The notes under the pieces were generated by a model. The model was not told the origin of the DNA. It ran no database searches and saw only the letters and a program-made list of their open reading frames with translations. The position numbers and the translations under genes were made by a program. Below are positions 55,950 through 64,000 of a DNA stretch of 64,000 nt, one piece after another. The stretch lies in the NCBI RefSeq assembly GCF_000964005.1, contig NZ_JXYP01000015.1, forward strand, positions 26,664-90,663, in the 5' to 3' direction. Position 1 is the first letter of the stretch, and every line of letters begins with the position of its first letter. The DNA is from Williamsia herbipolensis (lineage in GTDB: Bacteria; Actinomycetota; Actinomycetes; Mycobacteriales; Mycobacteriaceae).

Positions 55950-55984
55950 CGAACGCCGCGTCCCTTCCGGGGACGCGGCGTTCG
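55950..55984. terminator. Bidirectional terminator between DUF5130 gene and pepN
   Basis: CGAACGCCGCGTCCC (55950-55964) pairs perfectly with GGGACGCGGCGTTCG (55970-55984), loop TTCCG. It lies between convergent genes. Confidence 0.85.
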
Positions 55985-56002
55985 TCGTTCGGTGGGGCGA
56001 TC

Positions 56003-58612
56003 TCAGCTCCGGGGGTCCTCCCCGCGATCGAAGCGACGGATCCGCAGCGAGCGGGCGACGGTGTCGCGACCCTCGAGGATGAGCCGACGCAGCGCGGCCG
56101 GGTGTTCCCCTGCGAGCAGGGCATCGGCGAGCTCGAGCGAGTGCTCGTCGATCGACCACTGCGGGTAGAGCCCCACGACGACGCTCTGCGCGACCTCGCT
56201 CGACCGCCGCTTCCACACCTTCGGCACGGCGTCGAAGTACTTCTCGACGTACGGCGCCAGCAGCTCCTCCTGCCCTGGCCGGGCGAAGCCGCCGATCACC
56301 GCGCGGGCCAGCGTGTTCGACAGTGAGTCGTCCTCCACCGCCTGCTCCCACGCGTGCGCCTTCGCCTCGGCCAGCGGGCGCGCCGAGCGGGCCGCGGCGG
56401 CCTTGCGGGCACCGGCGGCGGTGTTGTCGGCCTGCGCCTCGGCGTCGATGACCGGCGTCGATGCGGGATCGGTGTCGATCGCACCGGCCGCGGCGAGCGC
56501 GGTCACGATCGACCACCGCAGATCGGTGTCGACGGTGAGGCCGGCGAGACCGTGATCGGCCGGGTCGTCGCCGTCGAGCAGCGAACGCAGCACCTCGACG
56601 ACGTCGTCGTCTGCCGGTGACGCGAGCAGCGACCCGACGAACGCCAGCTGGTGATCCGATCCCGCCTCGGCGGCACGGGCCAGTTCCAGCAGTCGCGTGG
56701 TGAAGCCCGGCCAGCCCGTGCTCGCCGCCCACTCCGGATCGCTGTAGCGGTCGACGGCGGTCTGGGCCTGCATGAGCACACGCTGCACCACGCCGATCTC
56801 GGTCTCGGCGCCGATACCGCGCTCGACCAGTGCGACGAAGTCGCGGGCCCGCATGGTGGCGCCACGGGTCATCTCCCACGCGGCCGACCACACCATCGTG
56901 CGCGGCAACGACTCGGTGATGTCGGCGATGCGCTCGGTCGCGGTGGTCAACGAGTCCTCGTCGAGCTGCACGGTGCAGTAGGTGAGGTCGTCGTCGTTGA
57001 CCAGGATCAGTGCACCGCGGTCCACCCCCACGAGGTCGGGAACCTCGGTGCGCTCGCCCTCGACGTCGAGTTCCGCGCGGTGGACACGCACGAGCTTGCC
57101 GTTGTCGTCGTCGGCGTAGATCCCGACCGCGATGCGGTGCGTGCGGAACTCACCGGCGCCGGGCGCGGCGCCCTCCTGCACGAGTTCGAAGCGGGTGAAC
57201 GCGCCGGAGTCGTCGACGTCGAAATCGGCACGCAGCACGTTGATGCCGGTGGTCTTGAGCCACTGGTCGCCCCAGTCCGACAGGTCGCGGCCGGACGACT
57301 TCTCGAGTGCCCCCAGCAGATCGGAGAACGTGGCGTTGCCGAACTTGTGGGCGTCGAAGTAGTCGCGCAGACCCGCGAGGAAGTCCTCGAGGCCCACGTA
57401 CGCCACCAACTGCTTCAGCACTGACGCGCCCTTGGCGTAGGTGATGCCGTCGAAGTTGACCTCCACCGCGGCGATGTCGGGGATGTCGGCGGCAACCGGG
57501 TGGGTCGAGGGCAGCTGGTCCTGGCGGTAGGCCCACGACTTGTCGACCGTCGCGAACGTGGTCCAGGCGCTCGTGTACTCGGTGGCCTCCGACTGGCACA
57601 GGACCGACGCGAACGTCGCGAAGGACTCGTTGAGCCACAGGTCATCCCACCACTTCATGGTGACCAGGTCGCCGAACCACATGTGCGCCATCTCGTGCAG
57701 CACGGTCTCGGCGCGACGCTCGTAGAGCGCCTTGGTGACCTTCGACCGGAAGACGTAGTCCTCGAGGTAGGTGACGGCGCCGGCGTTCTCCATCGCGCCG
57801 GCGTTGAACTCGGGCACGAACAGCTGGTCGTACTTGCCGAACGCGTAGGGGACGCCGAAGTTGCGGTGATAGAACTCGAAACCCTGCTTGGTCTCGGTGA
57901 ACAGCCGCTCGGGGTCCATGAACTCGGCGAGCGATGCGCGGCAGTAGATCCCGAGGGGGATGGTGCCGTGGTCGTCGGAGTACTCGTCGGTCCAACTGGC
58001 GTAGGGGCCCGCGATGAGGGCGACGAGGTAGGTGCTCAGCACCTCGGTGGTCGCGAAGGTGTGGCGACCGTCGCGTCCCTCCGACACCGCGCCCTCGGAA
58101 TCGGTCGGTGCGGCGTTCGAGATCACCACCCAGTCGGTGGGTGCGGTGACGGCGATGTCGTAGGTCGCCTTGAGGTCTGGCTGGTCGAAGCACGCGAACA
58201 TCCGCTTGGCGTCGGCGGTCTCGAACTGCGAGTACAGGTAGACCGAGTCGTCGGTGGGGTCGACGAACCGGTGCAGCCCCTCACCGGTGTTCGAGTACAG
58301 GCAGTCGGCGACCACGGTGAGCTCGTTGTGTGCGGCGAGACCGGACAGGGTGATCCCGTCCTCCTCGGTGTAGCCGGAGACGTCGATGTCGGTGCCGTTG
58401 AGCGTCGCCGACACCACGGACTTCGCGACGACGTCGATGAACGTCGAGGAATCGGCGTCGGCGGTGAACGTCACGGTGGAGGTCGAGCGGAAGGTCTCGG
58501 TCCCGGGCTTGCCGGCGCCGTCGGTCAGGTCGAGGTCGATGACGTAGTTCTCGACGGCGATCGTCGACGATCGCCGGGCCGCGTCGTCGCGGGTCAGATT
58601 CGGTGCACTCAC
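56003..58612 (-). CDS. pepN: Aminopeptidase N (M1 family)
   Basis: 869 residues, cytoplasmic zinc aminopeptidase. GAMENAG is the M1 exopeptidase motif, zinc ligands are HEMAH (His306, His310) and Glu329 in NESFA of WWDDLWLNESFATF, with the catalytic Glu307. The N-terminal saddle domain and the C-terminal ERAP1-like helical domain are both present, so the protein is complete. It resembles the M. tuberculosis PepN (Rv2467). The GTG start at 58612 has no clear Shine-Dalgarno, so a leaderless transcript is possible. It is divergent from the DsbA-like gene. Confidence 0.96.
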   Translation of the reverse strand: MSAPNLTRDDAARRSSTIAVENYVIDLDLTDGAGKPGTETFRSTSTVTFTADADSSTFIDVVAKSVVSATLNGTDIDVSGYTEEDGITLSGLAAHNELTVVADCLYSNTGEGLHRFVDPTDDSVYLYSQFETADAKRMFACFDQPDLKATYDIAVTAPTDWVVISNAAPTDSEGAVSEGRDGRHTFATTEVLSTYLVALIAGPYASWTDEYSDDHGTIPLGIYCRASLAEFMDPERLFTETKQGFEFYHRNFGVPYAFGKYDQLFVPEFNAGAMENAGAVTYLEDYVFRSKVTKALYERRAETVLHEMAHMWFGDLVTMKWWDDLWLNESFATFASVLCQSEATEYTSAWTTFATVDKSWAYRQDQLPSTHPVAADIPDIAAVEVNFDGITYAKGASVLKQLVAYVGLEDFLAGLRDYFDAHKFGNATFSDLLGALEKSSGRDLSDWGDQWLKTTGINVLRADFDVDDSGAFTRFELVQEGAAPGAGEFRTHRIAVGIYADDDNGKLVRVHRAELDVEGERTEVPDLVGVDRGALILVNDDDLTYCTVQLDEDSLTTATERIADITESLPRTMVWSAAWEMTRGATMRARDFVALVERGIGAETEIGVVQRVLMQAQTAVDRYSDPEWAASTGWPGFTTRLLELARAAEAGSDHQLAFVGSLLASPADDDVVEVLRSLLDGDDPADHGLAGLTVDTDLRWSIVTALAAAGAIDTDPASTPVIDAEAQADNTAAGARKAAAARSARPLAEAKAHAWEQAVEDDSLSNTLARAVIGGFARPGQEELLAPYVEKYFDAVPKVWKRRSSEVAQSVVVGLYPQWSIDEHSLELADALLAGEHPAALRRLILEGRDTVARSLRIRRFDRGEDPRS

Positions 58613-58743
58613 AGAGGATTGTCCTGTCGGTGGTGTGTGGGTCGGGCGGTGGTGGAGAAGACGTCGGGGGAGCCCGGTCGTGTCGTCAACACACTTACCC
58701 CATCATTCCTCCCACCCCGGTGTGCAGGGGCGACGGCAGGGTC

Positions 58744-58770
58744 GGGAATGCCGACCGGCGCTCGCCGTTG
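58744..58770 (+). promoter_or_regulatory. SigH/SigR-type promoter for the DsbA-like oxidoreductase gene
   Basis: GGGAAT at 58744-58749 (-35) and GTTG at 58767-58770 (-10) are separated by 17 bp, matching the GGAAT-N16-18-GTT pattern of the SigH/SigR disulfide-stress sigma factors. The start codon is 63 bp downstream. Rv2466c, the M. tuberculosis counterpart, is a SigH target (recollection). Confidence 0.65.
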
Positions 58771-58832
58771 ACTCTCACGAGACGTTTGGCAGAGTCCACT
58801 GGCATGCGCACGCCCCGACGTGAGGAGTTTTC

Positions 58833-59480
58833 ATGAGCACCACCGCTGAGCAGACGACCGACACCACCGGCTCCACCGCACGCGACCGCGTCGATTTCTG
58901 GCTCGACCCGTTGTGCCCCTGGTGCTGGATCACCTCGCGCTGGATCCTCGAGGTCGAGAAGGTCCGCGACATCGATGTCGAGTTCCACATCATGAGCCTC
59001 GCCGTCCTCAACGAGGGCAAGGACATCCCGGCCGACTACGCCGAGAAGCTGAAGGAGGCGTGGAAGCCGGTCCGCGTGCTGCAGGCGGCCGTCGACGCGC
59101 ACGGCCACGAGGTCCTCGACCCGCTCTACACCGCCATGGGCACACAGATCCACAACAACGGCGTCGACGACTTCGAGAAGGCGATCGCCGCATCGCTGGC
59201 CGACGCCGGGCTGCCCGCCGAACTCGTGAAGGCCGCCGACTCCGGCGAGTTCGACGACGCGATCCGGAAGAGCCACCACGAGGGCATGGACGCCGTCGGC
59301 GACGACGTGGGCACACCCACCATCCACATCAACAACGTCGCGTTCTTCGGCCCGGTGCTCTCGCGCATCCCGCGCGGCGACGACGCCGGACGTGTGTGGG
59401 ACGGCGCCGTGGCGCTGGCGAGCTACCCGCACTTCTTCGAACTCAAGCGCAGCCGCGACGAGGGACCGCAGTTCGACTGA
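58833..59480 (+). CDS. DsbA-family thioredoxin-fold oxidoreductase (mycothiol-linked, Rv2466c-like)
   Basis: 215 residues. Thioredoxin fold with CPWC active site (Cys28, Cys31) in [16 protein letters not shown] and the cis-Pro loop [20 protein letters not shown] helical insertion lies between the halves. No signal peptide, so cytoplasmic, unlike true DsbA. Rv2466c is mycothiol-dependent and reduces electrophiles and some prodrugs (recollection). TGAGGAG precedes the ATG. A SigH-type promoter at 58744 implies induction by oxidative or thiol stress. Confidence 0.94.
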   Translation: MSTTAEQTTDTTGSTARDRVDFWLDPLCPWCWITSRWILEVEKVRDIDVEFHIMSLAVLNEGKDIPADYAEKLKEAWKPVRVLQAAVDAHGHEVLDPLYTAMGTQIHNNGVDDFEKAIAASLADAGLPAELVKAADSGEFDDAIRKSHHEGMDAVGDDVGTPTIHINNVAFFGPVLSRIPRGDDAGRVWDGAVALASYPHFFELKRSRDEGPQFD

Positions 59481-59534
59481 GGAGTCCCCGGCCACCGTGT
59501 GATCGGCCCCCGATGACCTGGCATGCTGTAGCGC

Positions 59535-60008
59535 ATGCGCGTCTACCTGGGGGCCGATCACGCCGGCTTCGAACTCAAGAACCAGATCCTCGATCACCTC
59601 ACCGCCGCGGGCCACGAGGTGACCGACTGCGGTGCCCACACCTACGACGCCCAGGACGACTACCCGGCGTTCTGTGTGGCGGCAGCGCTCGCGACCGTCG
59701 CCGACGAGGGCAGCCTGGGCATCGTGCTCGGCGGTAGCGGGAACGGCGAGCAGATTGCGGCCAACAAGGTGCCCGGCGCCCGATGCGCGCTCGCCTGGAG
59801 CGTCGAGACCGCGCAGTTGGCCCGCCAGCACAACAACGCCCAGCTGATCGGTATCGGCGGGCGCATGCATTCCACCGACGAGGCGCTCGCCATCGTCGAC
59901 GCGTTCCTCGCCACGCCGTGGTCAGAGGAACCGCGCCACCAGCGTCGCATCGACATCCTCGCCGACTACGAGCGAACGGGACAGGCTCCCGCCCTGCCCG
60001 CGAACTGA
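59535..60008 (+). CDS. rpiB: Ribose-5-phosphate isomerase B
   Basis: 157 residues. Interconverts ribose 5-phosphate and ribulose 5-phosphate. GADHAGFELK is the N-terminal RpiB signature. LGGSGNGEQIAANK holds Glu72, used as base in actinobacterial RpiB in place of the Cys of the E. coli enzyme. HNNAQLIGIGGR is the phosphate-binding region. Length and motifs match Rv2465c (recollection). ATG at 59535; it ends 7 bp before the nei gene, so the two are co-transcribed. Confidence 0.96.
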   Translation: MRVYLGADHAGFELKNQILDHLTAAGHEVTDCGAHTYDAQDDYPAFCVAAALATVADEGSLGIVLGGSGNGEQIAANKVPGARCALAWSVETAQLARQHNNAQLIGIGGRMHSTDEALAIVDAFLATPWSEEPRHQRRIDILADYERTGQAPALPAN

Positions 60009-60015
60009 GCGTCGT

Positions 60016-60810
60016 ATGCCCGAGGGCCATACGATCCACCGGCTCGCTCGCCTGCACCATCGTCGCTATCGCGGCCAACAGCTCGCGGTGTCGAGTCCAC
60101 AGGGGCGTTTCGTCGCTGAGGCCGAGCGCCTCGACGGCCAGTACTTCACCCGGGCCGAGGCGTGGGGCAAACACCTTCTGCACCACTACGACTCGGGTGA
60201 CATGGTGCACATCCACCTCGGGCTGTACGGCAAGTTCTCCGACGTGAAGGCGCCCATGCCGCCACCGGTCGGTCAGGTCCGTCTGCGTATCGAGGGCGAC
60301 GACCACGGCGGCGACCTGCGCGGCCCCACCGCGTGCGAGATGTTCACCCCCGAGGACCTCGACGCCCTGGTCGCCCGGTTGGGTCCCGATCCGTTGCGCA
60401 AGGACGCCGACCCCGACAAGGCGTTCGCGCGGATCCACAAATCGCGTCGTCCGCTCGGCGCGATGCTCATGGACCAGAAGGTCATCGCCGGGATCGGCAA
60501 CGTGTACCGCGCCGAGGTGCTGTTCCGTGCGAACGTCCACCCGATGCGACCGGGTACCGCGGTCGATCACCGTGTCTGGCAGAAGATGTGGGACGACACC
60601 GTCGAACTGATGGATGTCGGGGTCCGGCGCGGCAAGATCATCACCATCCGGTCCGAGGACGACCACGGCACGCCGGGCATGCGCGGTCGTCCGCGCAGCT
60701 ATGTGTATCGCCGTCGCGGCGAACCCTGTCGGATCTGCGGTAACACGATCCTCGGTGAGGTGATGGAGGGTCGCAACCTGTTCTGGTGCCCCTCCTGCCA
60801 GCCGGACTGA
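60016..60810 (+). CDS. nei: Fpg/Nei-family DNA glycosylase/AP lyase
   Basis: 264 residues. The N-terminus MPEGHTIHRLAR gives Pro as nucleophile and Glu as base after Met removal, of Nei rather than Fpg type (MPEG, with EGHT rather than ELPE). An H2TH segment follows (DQKVIAGIGNVYRAEVLF). The zinc finger is CRICG...FWCPSCQ, with the Arg of the finger in RRGEP. It excises oxidised pyrimidines and nicks the AP site. Seven bp after rpiB; equivalent to Rv2464c (recollection). Confidence 0.94.
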   Translation: MPEGHTIHRLARLHHRRYRGQQLAVSSPQGRFVAEAERLDGQYFTRAEAWGKHLLHHYDSGDMVHIHLGLYGKFSDVKAPMPPPVGQVRLRIEGDDHGGDLRGPTACEMFTPEDLDALVARLGPDPLRKDADPDKAFARIHKSRRPLGAMLMDQKVIAGIGNVYRAEVLFRANVHPMRPGTAVDHRVWQKMWDDTVELMDVGVRRGKIITIRSEDDHGTPGMRGRPRSYVYRRRGEPCRICGNTILGEVMEGRNLFWCPSCQPD

Positions 60811-60889
60811 TCGTCGGCGCGCGCACTGCCAGCCAATCCTCAGAGTCCTCGGACTCGATTTCTCAGGTCCGGGGTCGAGTATCGGTCCC

Positions 60890-61759
60890 ATGACCACAGT
60901 GACCGTCCTCGCCGTCGGCGGGACCGGGGAGTCCTGGCCCGGTGACCGTCGGACCGACCTCACCGGTCTGCTCGCCGAGGTCGGTGCACACCTCGACCAC
61001 CGCTTCCGGTGCCGATGGGTGGGCTACCCGTCGAGCTACGGACCCGTGCCCCATCGCGACGGGATGAGCTTCGCCGAATCGGTCGCCGTCGGATCGGCGA
61101 GGCTGCAGGCCGCGATGGCGGTGGTCGACGGACCGGTCATGCTCATCGGCTATTCGCAGGGATGTGTGGTCATCCGCGACGCGCTGTCGAGTGCCCGGCG
61201 TGACGGACGCGACCTCTCGTCGGTGCTCGGCGTGGGGCTCGTCGCCGACCCGCATCAGCCACCGGGCGCGGTCGCCGGGTGCGAGGGATTCGGGATCGCC
61301 GGCCCCGGTCCCGCACTGCCGCCGGACATCGCGACGATGTGGATCGCCGATCCGAACGACATGATCTGCAACGCCAGCGACGACTCACTGATCCGCGACA
61401 TCGCCGATCTCACCAGCGCACTGTCGTTGCGGGATGTCGCGTCCTGGATGCGGCGCATCGGTCAGACGCTGCGCGCCAACGCCTTTCAGAACGCGGCGCG
61501 CACCGCGATCCGCCCACGGCAGTGGCGTCGTGACATCACCCGTATCCGGACGGCGCTGGTCGAGATCGCCGCGTACCTGCCCGCAGTGATCATGTGGCAC
61601 GGCATCACCATCACCAATCGCCGTGGCGGCCGCCACGTCGCCTACGGGTCGGAGCCGTTGGGCGGTCGCGGCGACCTCTGTGGCTGTGAGGTGTTGGCGC
61701 AGTGGATGCAGGTGCAGGCCACCTTCGCCGCCGACCGGCAGCTGCCGCGCAGCGCCTGA
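60890..61759 (+). CDS. Cutinase/PE-PPE-fold serine hydrolase resembling mycobacteriophage LysB
   Basis: 289 residues. Alpha/beta hydrolase of the cutinase group: [14 protein letters not shown] in the first strand, nucleophile elbow [13 protein letters not shown] (Ser at codon 61152-61154 region), [13 protein letters not shown] and [14 protein letters not shown] (Asp loop). The His is probably in WHGITITN. Layout and length are close to LysB, which cuts mycolate from arabinogalactan in phage lysis. No signal peptide, as in LysB. No other phage gene adjoins it, so a domesticated esterase or a phage remnant is possible. A 148-bp internal part (61165-61312) recurs inverted at the window end. Confidence 0.75.
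   Translation: MTTVTVLAVGGTGESWPGDRRTDLTGLLAEVGAHLDHRFRCRWVGYPSSYGPVPHRDGMSFAESVAVGSARLQAAMAVVDGPVMLIGYSQGCVVIRDALSSARRDGRDLSSVLGVGLVADPHQPPGAVAGCEGFGIAGPGPALPPDIATMWIADPNDMICNASDDSLIRDIADLTSALSLRDVASWMRRIGQTLRANAFQNAARTAIRPRQWRRDITRIRTALVEIAAYLPAVIMWHGITITNRRGGRHVAYGSEPLGGRGDLCGCEVLAQWMQVQATFAADRQLPRSA
61165..61312 (+). repeat. 148-bp inverted repeat, copy A (inside LysB-like gene)
   Basis: It matches 63853-64000 in reverse complement at 142 of 148 positions. In this copy it encodes the part just after the nucleophile elbow (from CVVIRDAL to GIAGPGP), in frame. The differences are at 61192, 61203, 61212, 61220, 61242 and 61276. Confidence 0.97.
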
Positions 61760-61862
61760 CGCGGGACGTCAGAATTCACGTCCACGACATGTGGCGGCGT
61801 CCGAACTGGGTGACACTGGGCCGGTCTGTGCGTGTCGCCTGTCACCGAAGCGGAGTGCAACT

Positions 61863-63296
61863 GTGGATCACTACGACCTCGTCGTCATCGGATCGGGCCC
61901 GGCGGGCCAGAAGGCGGCGATCGCCGCAGCCAAGCTCGGTAAACGCGCCGCGGTGGTCGAACGCCGCGACATGGTGGGCGGGGTCTGCATCAACACCGGC
62001 ACCGTGCCCTCGAAGACCATGCGCGAGGCGGTCCTCTACCTGACGGGGCTGAGTCAGCGTGAGCTCTACGGCCAGTCCTACCGTCTGAAGTCCGACATCA
62101 CCGTCACCGACCTCTCGGCGCGCACCCAGCACGTGGTGGCGAAGGAGATCGACGTCATCCAGAGTCAGCTCACGCGCAATCGCGTGGCGTTGCTCATCGG
62201 CAACGCGCGCTTCACGGGTCCGAACGAGATCGCCGTCGACGGTCCCGACGGAGAGCGCAAGGTGGTGACGGCCGATCACGTCGTCATCGCCGTCGGCACC
62301 CGGCCCGCGCGTCCGTCGACGGTGGAGTTCGACGGCGCGACCATCGTCGACTCCGATCAGATCCTGGGCATGGATCACGTTCCCCAGTCGATGGTCGTCG
62401 TCGGCGCCGGGGTGATCGGCATCGAATACGCCTCCATGTTCGCCGCGCTCGGCACCAAGGTCACCGTCGTCGAGAAGCGGCCCCACATGCTCGACTTCTG
62501 CGATCGCGAGATCATCGAGGCATTGCAGTACCAACTGCGCGAACGGGGGGTGACCTTCCGATTCTCGGAATCGGTGAAGACGGTGGAGAAGCATCCGCAG
62601 GGCACCCTCACGATCCTCGAGTCGGGCAAGAAGATCCCCGCGGGCTGCGTGCTGTACTCCGCCGGTCGCCAGGGGTTGACCGACGAACTCGGTGTCGAGG
62701 AGGCGGGGCTCACCGGCAACGACCGCGGCCGGCTCGAGGTCAACGAGTTCTTCCAGACCGAGGTCGACCACATCTACGCCGTCGGTGACGTCATCGGCTT
62801 CCCCGCGCTCGCGGCGACGTCGATGGAGCAGGGGCGGCGGGCCGCGTACCACGCATTCGGCGAGCCGATCGGCAACGGCACGGGGATCCAGCCCATCGGC
62901 ATCTACTCGATCCCGGAGGTGAGCTATGTCGGGAAGACCGAGGAGGAGTTGACCGAGGACACCGTCCCGTTCGAGGTGGGTGTCGCGCGGTACCGCGAAC
63001 TCGCCCGCGGTGCGATCATGGGCGACTCCTACGGGATGCTGAAGTTGCTCGTCCACGCCCATGACCGCACCCTGCTCGGCGTACACGTGTTCGGCAGCAA
63101 CGCAGCCGAACTCGTCCACATCGGCCAGACGGTGATGGGGTGCGGCGGAACGGTCGACTACCTCGTCGACGCGGTGTTCAACTACCCGACGTTGGCCGAG
63201 GGATACAAGGTTGCCGCACTCGACGCGGTCAACAAGATGCGCGCGATCTCCCGCGTGACCGGAGAGGGCAACGGCCACGAACTCGGGGCGCACTGA
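61863..63296 (+). CDS. sthA: Soluble pyridine nucleotide transhydrogenase (SthA)
   Basis: 477 residues. FAD flavoprotein transferring hydride between NADPH and NAD+. FAD motif [22 protein letters not shown](P) motif [19 protein letters not shown]; and [21 protein letters not shown]. The redox-disulfide position of disulfide reductases reads [10 protein letters not shown], keeping only one Cys, as expected for SthA rather than lipoamide dehydrogenase. The GTG at 61863 starts [10 protein letters not shown]. It is similar to Rv2713 (recollection). A hairpin terminator follows at 63341. Confidence 0.93.
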   Translation: MDHYDLVVIGSGPAGQKAAIAAAKLGKRAAVVERRDMVGGVCINTGTVPSKTMREAVLYLTGLSQRELYGQSYRLKSDITVTDLSARTQHVVAKEIDVIQSQLTRNRVALLIGNARFTGPNEIAVDGPDGERKVVTADHVVIAVGTRPARPSTVEFDGATIVDSDQILGMDHVPQSMVVVGAGVIGIEYASMFAALGTKVTVVEKRPHMLDFCDREIIEALQYQLRERGVTFRFSESVKTVEKHPQGTLTILESGKKIPAGCVLYSAGRQGLTDELGVEEAGLTGNDRGRLEVNEFFQTEVDHIYAVGDVIGFPALAATSMEQGRRAAYHAFGEPIGNGTGIQPIGIYSIPEVSYVGKTEEELTEDTVPFEVGVARYRELARGAIMGDSYGMLKLLVHAHDRTLLGVHVFGSNAAELVHIGQTVMGCGGTVDYLVDAVFNYPTLAEGYKVAALDAVNKMRAISRVTGEGNGHELGAH

Positions 63297-63340
63297 CCTC
63301 GTCCCCGGCCGAACGCCCTGCGCGGGCACCCACCGACGCG

Positions 63341-63375
63341 ACGAGGCCCGACCGTGGAGCACGGTCGGGCCTCGT
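63341..63375. terminator. Bidirectional terminator between sthA and the second L,D-transpeptidase gene
   Basis: ACGAGGCCCGACCGT (63341-63355) pairs perfectly with ACGGTCGGGCCTCGT (63361-63375), loop GGAGC. It lies between convergent genes. Confidence 0.85.
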
Positions 63376-63392
63376 TCGGTGGAGAAGGTGGG

Positions 63393-64000
63393 TCAGCTGC
63401 CCTGCACGTACTGACCACCCACGGTTCCGCGGACGACGATCGGCGTACCGGTGGGGAAGTTGTCGTAGATGTACTTGGCGTTCTCGGTGTTGAGGTTGAT
63501 GCAGCCGTGGCTGACGTTGGTCTTGCCCTGCTGCTCCACCGACCACGGGGCGGCGTGGGTGAAGATGCCGTCCCAGCTCATCCGGACCGCGTACTCGACG
63601 TAGGTGCGGTAGCCGCCCGGGGCGGTCACGGGCACGCCGTAGGTCGACGAGTCCATGTACATGTCGCGGTACTTCTCCTTGGTGAAGTACGTGCCGTTCG
63701 GGGTGGGGTGCTCGTTGGAGCCCATCGAGATCGGCATGGTGCGGGTGACCTTGCCGTCGTGCCAGATCGTCAGGGTGTGCGTGGCGTCATCGGCCAGTGC
63801 GATCCATCCGGTCTTGGTGGGCGCCGGCGGCGCGGGCTCGGCGGGCTCGGCCGGGACCGGGGCCGGCGATCCCGAATCCCTCGCACCCCGCGACCGCGCC
63901 CGGTGGCTGATGCGGGTCGGCGGCGAGCCCCACGCCGAGCACCGGCGAGAGGGCGCGTCCGGCACGCCGGGCCCTCGACAGCGCGTCGCGGATGACCACA
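63393..64000 (-). CDS. L,D-transpeptidase (YkuD), C-terminal part with abnormal upstream junction
   Basis: The reading frame is open to the window edge. The C-terminal ~140 residues form a complete YkuD domain: ALADDATHTLTIWHDGK, then SMGSNEHPTPNGTYFT, and HAAPWSVEQQGKTNVSHGCI with the catalytic His and Cys (full SHGC, unlike the enzyme at 29420). Upstream is a short Pro/Ala/Glu linker (PAEPAEPAPPAP). Beyond 63853 the DNA is a reverse copy of the LysB-like gene, read here in a different frame, so that N-terminus is unlikely to be authentic: no signal peptide or TM is seen. Either the true start lies off-window, or the gene is truncated or chimeric. Confidence 0.8.
   Translation of the reverse strand, partial: WSSATRCRGPGVPDAPSRRCSAWGSPPTRISHRARSRGARDSGSPAPVPAEPAEPAPPAPTKTGWIALADDATHTLTIWHDGKVTRTMPISMGSNEHPTPNGTYFTKEKYRDMYMDSSTYGVPVTAPGGYRTYVEYAVRMSWDGIFTHAAPWSVEQQGKTNVSHGCINLNTENAKYIYDNFPTGTPIVVRGTVGGQYVQGS
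63853..64000 (-). repeat. 148-bp inverted repeat, copy B (at window edge, fused to L,D-transpeptidase)
   Basis: It is the reverse complement of 61165-61312 with six substitutions, five of them changing A/T to G/C and five changing the residue in the esterase frame. It reaches the window edge and may continue. The esterase frame is open here as well, but ends ~66 bp after the junction with the transpeptidase linker. Confidence 0.95.

Noticed and set aside
61863..63296. Mercuric reductase or lipoamide dehydrogenase
   Set aside because: Only one Cys at the redox-disulfide site and overall SthA-like signature.
63393..64000. A natural esterase-transpeptidase fusion protein
   Set aside because: The esterase-derived DNA is read in a different frame from the transpeptidase, so no esterase residues are present in the product.

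Overview
The window comes from a high-GC, mycolic-acid-type actinobacterium (order Mycobacteriales). The lineage markers are a single-chain type I fatty acid synthase coupled to acpS, two YkuD L,D-transpeptidases, the 180-kDa-class NAD-glutamate dehydrogenase, GlbO, CtaJ with its DUF5130 partner, and frequent GTG starts. The alkane/ketone-type catabolic genes at the left end would suit Gordonia, Rhodococcus or Mycobacterium; the genus is an inference. From recollection of gene order, about 17-60 kb follows the M. tuberculosis segment Rv2524c (fas) to Rv2464c (nei), with insertions, so most of the window is ordinary core chromosome.

Layout. 0-8 kb is a catabolic block: a partial SDR, an ABM monooxygenase, then a minus-strand set (amidohydrolase, DUF59 protein, zinc alcohol dehydrogenase) that normally accompanies soluble propane-type diiron monooxygenases, but here without any monooxygenase subunit. 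A GAF/Fis-HTH regulator is divergent from this set and is followed by an EthA-like Baeyer-Villiger monooxygenase and an epoxide-hydrolase-type alpha/beta hydrolase. 8-12.4 kb holds an acyl-CoA synthetase, a DeaD-type RNA helicase and a rhodanese-fold protein lacking the catalytic Cys. 12.6-16.8 kb is a 1400-residue SF1 helicase fused to a C-terminal Vsr/DUF559-like nuclease, preceded by a perfect palindrome; it is the best candidate for an under-described (possibly defence) protein. 17-31.9 kb is lipid and envelope metabolism: HIT protein, fas-acpS, TetR, Bcp, DUF3618, tRNA-Lys, a lipoprotein L,D-transpeptidase and an acyl-CoA dehydrogenase. 32-35.5 kb has a MarR-MMPL efflux pair, tRNA-His and orn. 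35.6-44.1 kb has a HerA-like ATPase, a padR-fadH-SDR operon, DinB and DUF1707 proteins, tRNA-Arg and a CopD/CtaG-like membrane protein.

44.2-60.8 kb is the best-conserved stretch: ettA, gdh, a thioesterase and a conserved unknown in one direction, then aglA-like, glbO, HNH, ctaJ with DUF5130 (cytochrome oxidase accessory), pepN, a DsbA-like oxidoreductase with a SigH/SigR-type promoter, rpiB and nei. The right end carries a LysB-like cutinase-fold esterase, sthA and a second, 5'-incomplete L,D-transpeptidase.

The most unusual structural feature is an inverted pair of 148-bp, about 96%-identical copies of the esterase's nucleophile region (61165-61312 and 63853-64000). The second copy is spliced, in another frame, onto the N-terminal side of the transpeptidase at the window edge; it is either a real inverted duplication or an assembly chimera. 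No CRISPR array, insertion sequence or recognisable prophage was seen.
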